From contig JAEZWR010000063.1 in the NCBI GenBank assembly GCA_023420115.1, positions 1-64,000 of the forward strand: a stretch of 64,000 bases of DNA. The letters run 5' to 3'. Below are positions 59,927 through 64,000 of the stretch, piece by piece. The stretch's first letter is position 1. Every line of letters starts with the position of its first letter. The DNA comes from Bacillota bacterium. Its GTDB lineage: Bacteria; Bacillota; Clostridia; Saccharofermentanales; Fastidiosipilaceae. The position numbers and the translations under genes were made by a program. The notes under the pieces were generated by a model, which was given only the letters and a program-made list of their open reading frames with translations, searched no databases and was not told the origin of the DNA.

Positions 59927-60970
59927 CTAAGCTCTCATTAAACTAAAAATCTCTAACAAACTTTTACAATCTTCATCTGTACTAGCAAATGAAGTGCAAA
60001 GTCTAACGATTTTGTCATTAGGTCCAAAATCATCATGGATTTCAAATATGACATCTTTCTTCAACTTCTCAACTTCATTTTCATTGAGTCTCACAAAAAC
60101 TTGATTACTTACAGTCTCAGCATATAGAGAATAATTCAAAGAAAGCAAGCCATCAGCAATCATTTTAGCCTGCTCATTCATTTTCTTGCCTATTCTCCAA
60201 TAAAGTCCATCTTCAAAAAGTGCTTCGAATTGCAAACCATAAAAGTATGATTTAGCAGCCAAGGCTCCTAGCTGTTTCTGCATACTACGAAAATTTTTAT
60301 AAAGTGCTTCCTTTTTTATAACAAGAGCTTCACCAGAAATTGCACCAGCCTTGGTTCCTCCAATAGTAAAAGCATCTGCAACCTCTGCGATAATATCAAG
60401 TGTAGCAGCTCCAACTGCCATAGTAGCAGAAGCCATCCTAGCCCCATCAATATACATTTTCAAATCGTATCTATCACAAACGGCTCTAAGCTCAAGTAAT
60501 TCCTTTTCAGTATAAACCGTTCCATACTCTGTACTTTGAGAAATATAAAGAAGTGTTGGATTGACCATGTGCATTGCGGCTTCGGAATTTGTTCTAACTT
60601 TCATAAATTCTTCTAAATCAGCAGAGACAATCTTACCCTCTCTACCCTTAATAAGCTCTACTTTGTGACCAGTTTGTTCGATAGCACCTGCCTCAAGATT
60701 AGCAATATGCCCACTATCTGCAGCAATTACCGCCTCACTATGCCTGAGCAAAGAATTGATGGCACAAGCATTTACCTGTGTTCCACCATTAAAGAAAAAT
60801 ATCTCATACTCTGACTCATTTGATGAACAAGAATCAAGTATCAAACTCTTTGCTCTTTCTGAATGATAATCAAGCCCGTAGGCTTTGTTCATCTCTTCTT
60901 TATATTCATTTAACTTCAAAAAAACACTCTCGTGACATAGTACACTGTAATCATTCAAAAAATTAAGCAT
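59927..60970 (-). CDS. low-specificity L-threonine aldolase family protein
   Basis: 347 residues from the ATG at 60970 (GAAGG upstream). A PLP fold type I enzyme: FFFNGGTQVNACAINSLL, MYIDGARMASATMA (Asp contacting PLP) and FTIGGTKAGA with the Schiff-base Lys. This is the threonine aldolase/beta-eliminating lyase family, which splits threonine to glycine and acetaldehyde. Stereospecificity is not shown. Confidence 0.88.
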   Translation of the reverse strand: MLNFLNDYSVLCHESVFLKLNEYKEEMNKAYGLDYHSERAKSLILDSCSSNESEYEIFFFNGGTQVNACAINSLLRHSEAVIAADSGHIANLEAGAIEQTGHKVELIKGREGKIVSADLEEFMKVRTNSEAAMHMVNPTLLYISQSTEYGTVYTEKELLELRAVCDRYDLKMYIDGARMASATMAVGAATLDIIAEVADAFTIGGTKAGAISGEALVIKKEALYKNFRSMQKQLGALAAKSYFYGLQFEALFEDGLYWRIGKKMNEQAKMIADGLLSLNYSLYAETVSNQVFVRLNENEVEKLKKDVIFEIHDDFGPNDKIVRLCTSFASTDEDCKSLLEIFSLMRA

Positions 60971-61045
60971 TTTACAACCTTCAATCATACATACTCAAAA
61001 TCAAGCTAATAATATCAAAGTATTAGATCAACATAGAAAAACAAA

Positions 61046-61840
61046 TTAGTCTCCCCATAATCTAACTGTATTCTGGTAACTTTCTTCAGCTACTGTTTCT
61101 AAATCTATTTGCAAAAGTTCTGCTATTTTTTCTGCAACTTTTACAACATATGCTGGCTCATTTCTCTTCCCTCTAAAAGGAACAGGAGCTAGATAAGGCG
61201 AATCAGTCTCAATAAGATACCTATCTCTTCTGACCTTTGATAAGACTTGAGGTAAGTTCTTAGAATTTTTAAATGTCAGAGGTCCATCGAAGCCAATATA
61301 AAAACCTAGACTTAACACTTCATCTAGTAATTCTGGACTACCAGAGTAGCAGTGAAAAACACCAGCTTCAGTATTCTTGAGTAATCCCTCTCTCTTGGCC
61401 TCTTGGAGAATATCCAAACAATCTCGGTGAGCTTCCCTATCATGAATAATTATAGGTAAATCGTACTCATGAGCCAATTTTATTTGCGCATAGAATACTT
61501 CTTTTTGAAGATCTTTAGGACAAAAATCATAATGATAATCTAAGCCGATTTCCCCTAATGCCAATATTCTATTTTCCAGCTTAGAATCGAGTAGTCTTCT
61601 AAGGTCAGCTTCGCAATTTTCTATAAAATACCTACTGGCATCATGAGGATGAATTCCTACAGCTGCGCGTAAATTGGGATGGCGTACAACATAGTCTGGC
61701 ATACTCAAGCAAGACTCCTTATCGTACGCAATTAGCATAATCCTATTAACCCCAGCAGAAGCGGCCCTTTCTATTGTCTCGTAAAAATCATCATTAAATT
61801 GCTCATCATTCAGATGACAGTGACTATCATAAAATAACAT
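61046..61840 (-). CDS. TatD family metal-dependent hydrolase
   Basis: 264 residues, a TIM-barrel: DSHCHLND (metal His pair), ALGEIGLDYHYD, IIIHDREAHRD, FHCYSGSPELLDEVLSLGFYIGF and ETDSPYLAP. Members are 3'-5' DNA exonucleases or general metal hydrolases. Its ATG overlaps the metG stop by one base, so the two are translationally coupled, the conserved metG-tatD order. Confidence 0.93.
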   Translation of the reverse strand: MLFYDSHCHLNDEQFNDDFYETIERAASAGVNRIMLIAYDKESCLSMPDYVVRHPNLRAAVGIHPHDASRYFIENCEADLRRLLDSKLENRILALGEIGLDYHYDFCPKDLQKEVFYAQIKLAHEYDLPIIIHDREAHRDCLDILQEAKREGLLKNTEAGVFHCYSGSPELLDEVLSLGFYIGFDGPLTFKNSKNLPQVLSKVRRDRYLIETDSPYLAPVPFRGKRNEPAYVVKVAEKIAELLQIDLETVAEESYQNTVRLWGD

Positions 61841-63873
61841 TATGATACCTCCGAACCTGCTTCAACGCTTCTTTCGGGACTAAGAAGAGATAAGCTTCCA
61901 TCCTCTCCTTCTGCACAAAGAATCATACCCGTAGATACAATTCCACGGATTTTGCGTGGTTCTAGATTTTTTAAATAAAGAACTTTTTTCCCAACAAGTT
62001 CTTCAGGCTTGTAGGCTTCTGCTATTCCAGATACAACAGTACATTCTCCCTCCGAACCGAGATTGAGTTTAATCTCAAGCAGGCGATCTGCTTTTTTCAC
62101 CTTGGAGCAAGCAACAACCTCAGCTATACGAAGATCAAGCTTAGTGAAGTCATCATAAGATATATTGGTCTTTACCTTTTGCTCTACCTCGTCCCCTTTG
62201 GCTAAATTGTTATTTGCTTCCTTACTACCCTCAGTTCCTGTAGATTCCTCCTTATTATTTTGCGTGCGAGCTAGTTCTTCTAAGTAACTTAATTCTTTCT
62301 TGATATCCAATCTTGGGAAAAGAGGTTTAGAAGCTTCGATAGTCCCATTAGACTCAAAAGCGCCCAGCGTTCCTAAATTTCTAAATTCAGCTTCAATTTC
62401 ATCATCGCTGTATGATATTTTTAGCGCCTGTCGTATTTTCTCCGTGCTATCTGGCATAAATGGATTAAGGGCGATTGACATTTGTCTGAGTGACTCAAGG
62501 AGGTTTGACAAAACCTTGGCTAATCTTCTTCTCTTACTTGGATCTTTCGCCAATATCCATGGACAAGTTTCATCTATATATTTATTAGCTCTACAAATAT
62601 ATACCCACAGACTAGATAGAGCTTTTGAGAAATTCATTTCCTCCATTTGATGCTTGAAATCTTTTATAGATGCATTTAAAACTAGCTCTAATTCAGAATC
62701 AATATCATCACTTTCCTGTTCGTCCTTTGTTGGAATAATTCCATCAAAATACTGACTGACCATTGCTGTAGAACGACTTAATAAATTACCTAAGTCGTTA
62801 GAAAGATCTGCATTTAGTCTCTCGAAGAAATTTTCATCAGAGTACTTTCCGTCCATACCAAAGGGTATCTCTCTCATCAGATAATATCTCACTGCATCAA
62901 CGCCGTAACGGTCAGCCAACTGATCTGCATATACAACATTTCCTTTGGATTTGCTCATTTTCTCCCCAGCATTCATCAATAACCAACCATGTGCAAAAAT
63001 TTGTTTGGGGAGCTCAAGACCTAATGCCATTAAAATTCCTGGCCAAATAAGAGCATGGAATCTTGAAATATCCTTGCCCACTAGGTGAACATCAGCAGGC
63101 CAAAATTTCTTAAAATTCCCTGTAGGCTCATTTTGATTTTCGGGAAATCCTAGTGCTGTAATGTAATTACTGAGAGCGTCTATCCACACATATACAACGT
63201 GTTTCGGATTTTGGGGAACTTTTACTCCCCAATCAAAAGAAGTTCTAGATACAGCAATATCCTCTAATCCCGGTTCGAGGAAATTAGCAATAAGTTCGTT
63301 CATTCTCATTTTAGGTCTTAAAAAATCCGGATGAGATTTATAATACTCTAAAATTTTAGGTCCATATTTCGATAATTTAAAGAAATAGGATTCTTCTTTT
63401 GCGACCTCAATTTTCTTACCACAATCTGGACAAAGTCCATCCTTTGCTTGATTCTCTGTCCAAAAGGCCTCACAAGACGTACAATAAAGACCTTCATAGG
63501 ACGACTCATATATATCACCTTGTTGATATAATTTATCAAAAATATATTGGACAGCTTTTTTGTGGTGTTCTTCAGTAGTTCTAATAAATCCGTCGTATTT
63601 GATATTTAATTTTTCCCAGAGTTCCTTAATATCAATGGACATTTTATCAAGGTATTCTTGAGTATCTTGACCAAGTGCCTCAGCTGTTCTCTGTATCTTT
63701 TGACCGTGCTCATCCATACCTGTGAGAAAAAAAACGTCCTCACCTAACATACGATGATATCTAGCTAGAACATCGGCAACAACTGTTGTATATGCATTAC
63801 CTATGTGCAATTTATTACTTGGATAATATATCGGAGTCGTTATATAGTATTTTTGTCTTTCTTCTTTGCTCAT
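61840..63873 (-). CDS. metG: methionyl-tRNA synthetase
   Basis: 677 residues. HIGN is at 23-26 and the KMSKS loop at 305-309. A zinc knuckle (Cys131, 134, 148, 151) marks the type with one CxxC pair on each side. The C-terminal domain (about 575-677; RIAEVVACSKVKKADRLLEIKL and EPRKIRGIVSTGMILCA) is the tRNA-binding/EMAP module used for dimerisation. It charges initiator and elongator tRNAMet. The enzyme is full length. Confidence 0.96.
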   Translation of the reverse strand: MSKEERQKYYITTPIYYPSNKLHIGNAYTTVVADVLARYHRMLGEDVFFLTGMDEHGQKIQRTAEALGQDTQEYLDKMSIDIKELWEKLNIKYDGFIRTTEEHHKKAVQYIFDKLYQQGDIYESSYEGLYCTSCEAFWTENQAKDGLCPDCGKKIEVAKEESYFFKLSKYGPKILEYYKSHPDFLRPKMRMNELIANFLEPGLEDIAVSRTSFDWGVKVPQNPKHVVYVWIDALSNYITALGFPENQNEPTGNFKKFWPADVHLVGKDISRFHALIWPGILMALGLELPKQIFAHGWLLMNAGEKMSKSKGNVVYADQLADRYGVDAVRYYLMREIPFGMDGKYSDENFFERLNADLSNDLGNLLSRSTAMVSQYFDGIIPTKDEQESDDIDSELELVLNASIKDFKHQMEEMNFSKALSSLWVYICRANKYIDETCPWILAKDPSKRRRLAKVLSNLLESLRQMSIALNPFMPDSTEKIRQALKISYSDDEIEAEFRNLGTLGAFESNGTIEASKPLFPRLDIKKELSYLEELARTQNNKEESTGTEGSKEANNNLAKGDEVEQKVKTNISYDDFTKLDLRIAEVVACSKVKKADRLLEIKLNLGSEGECTVVSGIAEAYKPEELVGKKVLYLKNLEPRKIRGIVSTGMILCAEGEDGSLSLLSPERSVEAGSEVS

Positions 63874-63926
63874 TCTAAATCAACGTCTTTCATTTTTTAT
63901 TGAGTTTAATTTTTCTTAATAATAAA

Positions 63927-63988
63927 ATTATTAGAACTATTTAATCTATTCTCATTAAATCAAATGATGATCACATAGTTCTAATAAT
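63927..63988 (-). repeat. inverted repeat upstream of metG
   Basis: ATTATTAGAACTAT/ATAGTTCTAATAAT, 14 bp perfect, spaced by 34 bases, with T-rich sequence on the minus-strand side. It may be the terminator of the next gene outside the window or part of the metG leader. Confidence 0.5.
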
Positions 63989-64000
63989 CACACAGCACAT

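Noticed and set aside
63874..64000. T-box leader of metG
   Set aside because: No T-box GGTGG..CGCG motif or specifier stem is visible in the bases available, only a simple inverted repeat.
1..64000. CRISPR arrays or tRNA clusters
   Set aside because: I looked for regularly spaced direct repeats and for T-loop motifs on both strands and found none.

Overview
The window is about 64 kb of low-GC DNA from an anaerobic Firmicute, most likely a Clostridia-class bacterium. The evidence is strong AGGAGG-type ribosome binding sites, the yicC-remA-gmk cluster, a Cys-tailed J-domain protein beside a DUF5685 protein, a QueT transporter, RapZ, and a wall-anchored surface protein. The genus cannot be fixed from the sequence. 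No rRNA, tRNA or CRISPR array was seen.

Left host region (1-18.37 kb). It opens with the 5' part of a secreted protein carrying cell-wall-binding-like repeats. An NfeD/stomatin membrane pair follows, then a small PH-like protein, an M28-like lipoprotein and a remnant with a sortase signal. Next come a D,D-carboxypeptidase-like membrane protein, a membrane protein, a J-domain protein and a DUF5685 protein. A nitroreductase, a FlaR-like kinase and an LTA-synthase-like sulfatase-fold enzyme come next. The yicC-remA-gmk cluster, an RsmC-like methyltransferase and a GH31 glucosidase complete the region. Both the M28-like and the carboxypeptidase-like proteins have lost the expected catalytic residues.

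Prophage (about 18.37-47.42 kb). This is an apparently complete HK97-type, cos-type siphovirus of about 29 kb. It is bounded by a 13-bp direct repeat, with paired GGGTTCA arm-like repeats just inside each end. Reading from the right: integrase and repressor lie on the plus strand. A divergent consensus promoter with GTCTC operators starts the minus-strand early region, which holds small helical proteins, Gp157, Sak4, DUF669, a primase/ATPase, RusA and an ArpU-like activator. A terminator and a palindrome-fronted late promoter lead into HNH, terminase, head, connector and tail genes, including a frameshifted gpG/gpGT. After the S74-type tail fibre there is an accessory cassette (membrane protein, D12 adenine methylase, dATP/dGTP diphosphohydrolase), then a four-domain endolysin and a holin. 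By eye the prophage contains no GATC and no GGCC site, although the flanking host DNA has both. It is also enriched for the octamer CTATCCAC on both strands.

Right host region (47.42-64 kb). It contains QueT with a structured leader, a THEP1-like NTPase, a GH125 mannosidase, an M18 aminopeptidase, a MATE transporter with an elaborate repeat upstream, an alpha/beta hydrolase and RapZ. A CPA-type cation:proton antiporter follows, whose leader matches the fluoride (crcB) riboswitch, with promoter, aptamer and terminator all visible. OsmC, a cupin, an HI0933-family flavoprotein, a threonine-aldolase-like enzyme, TatD and MetG complete the window. The last two overlap as an operon.
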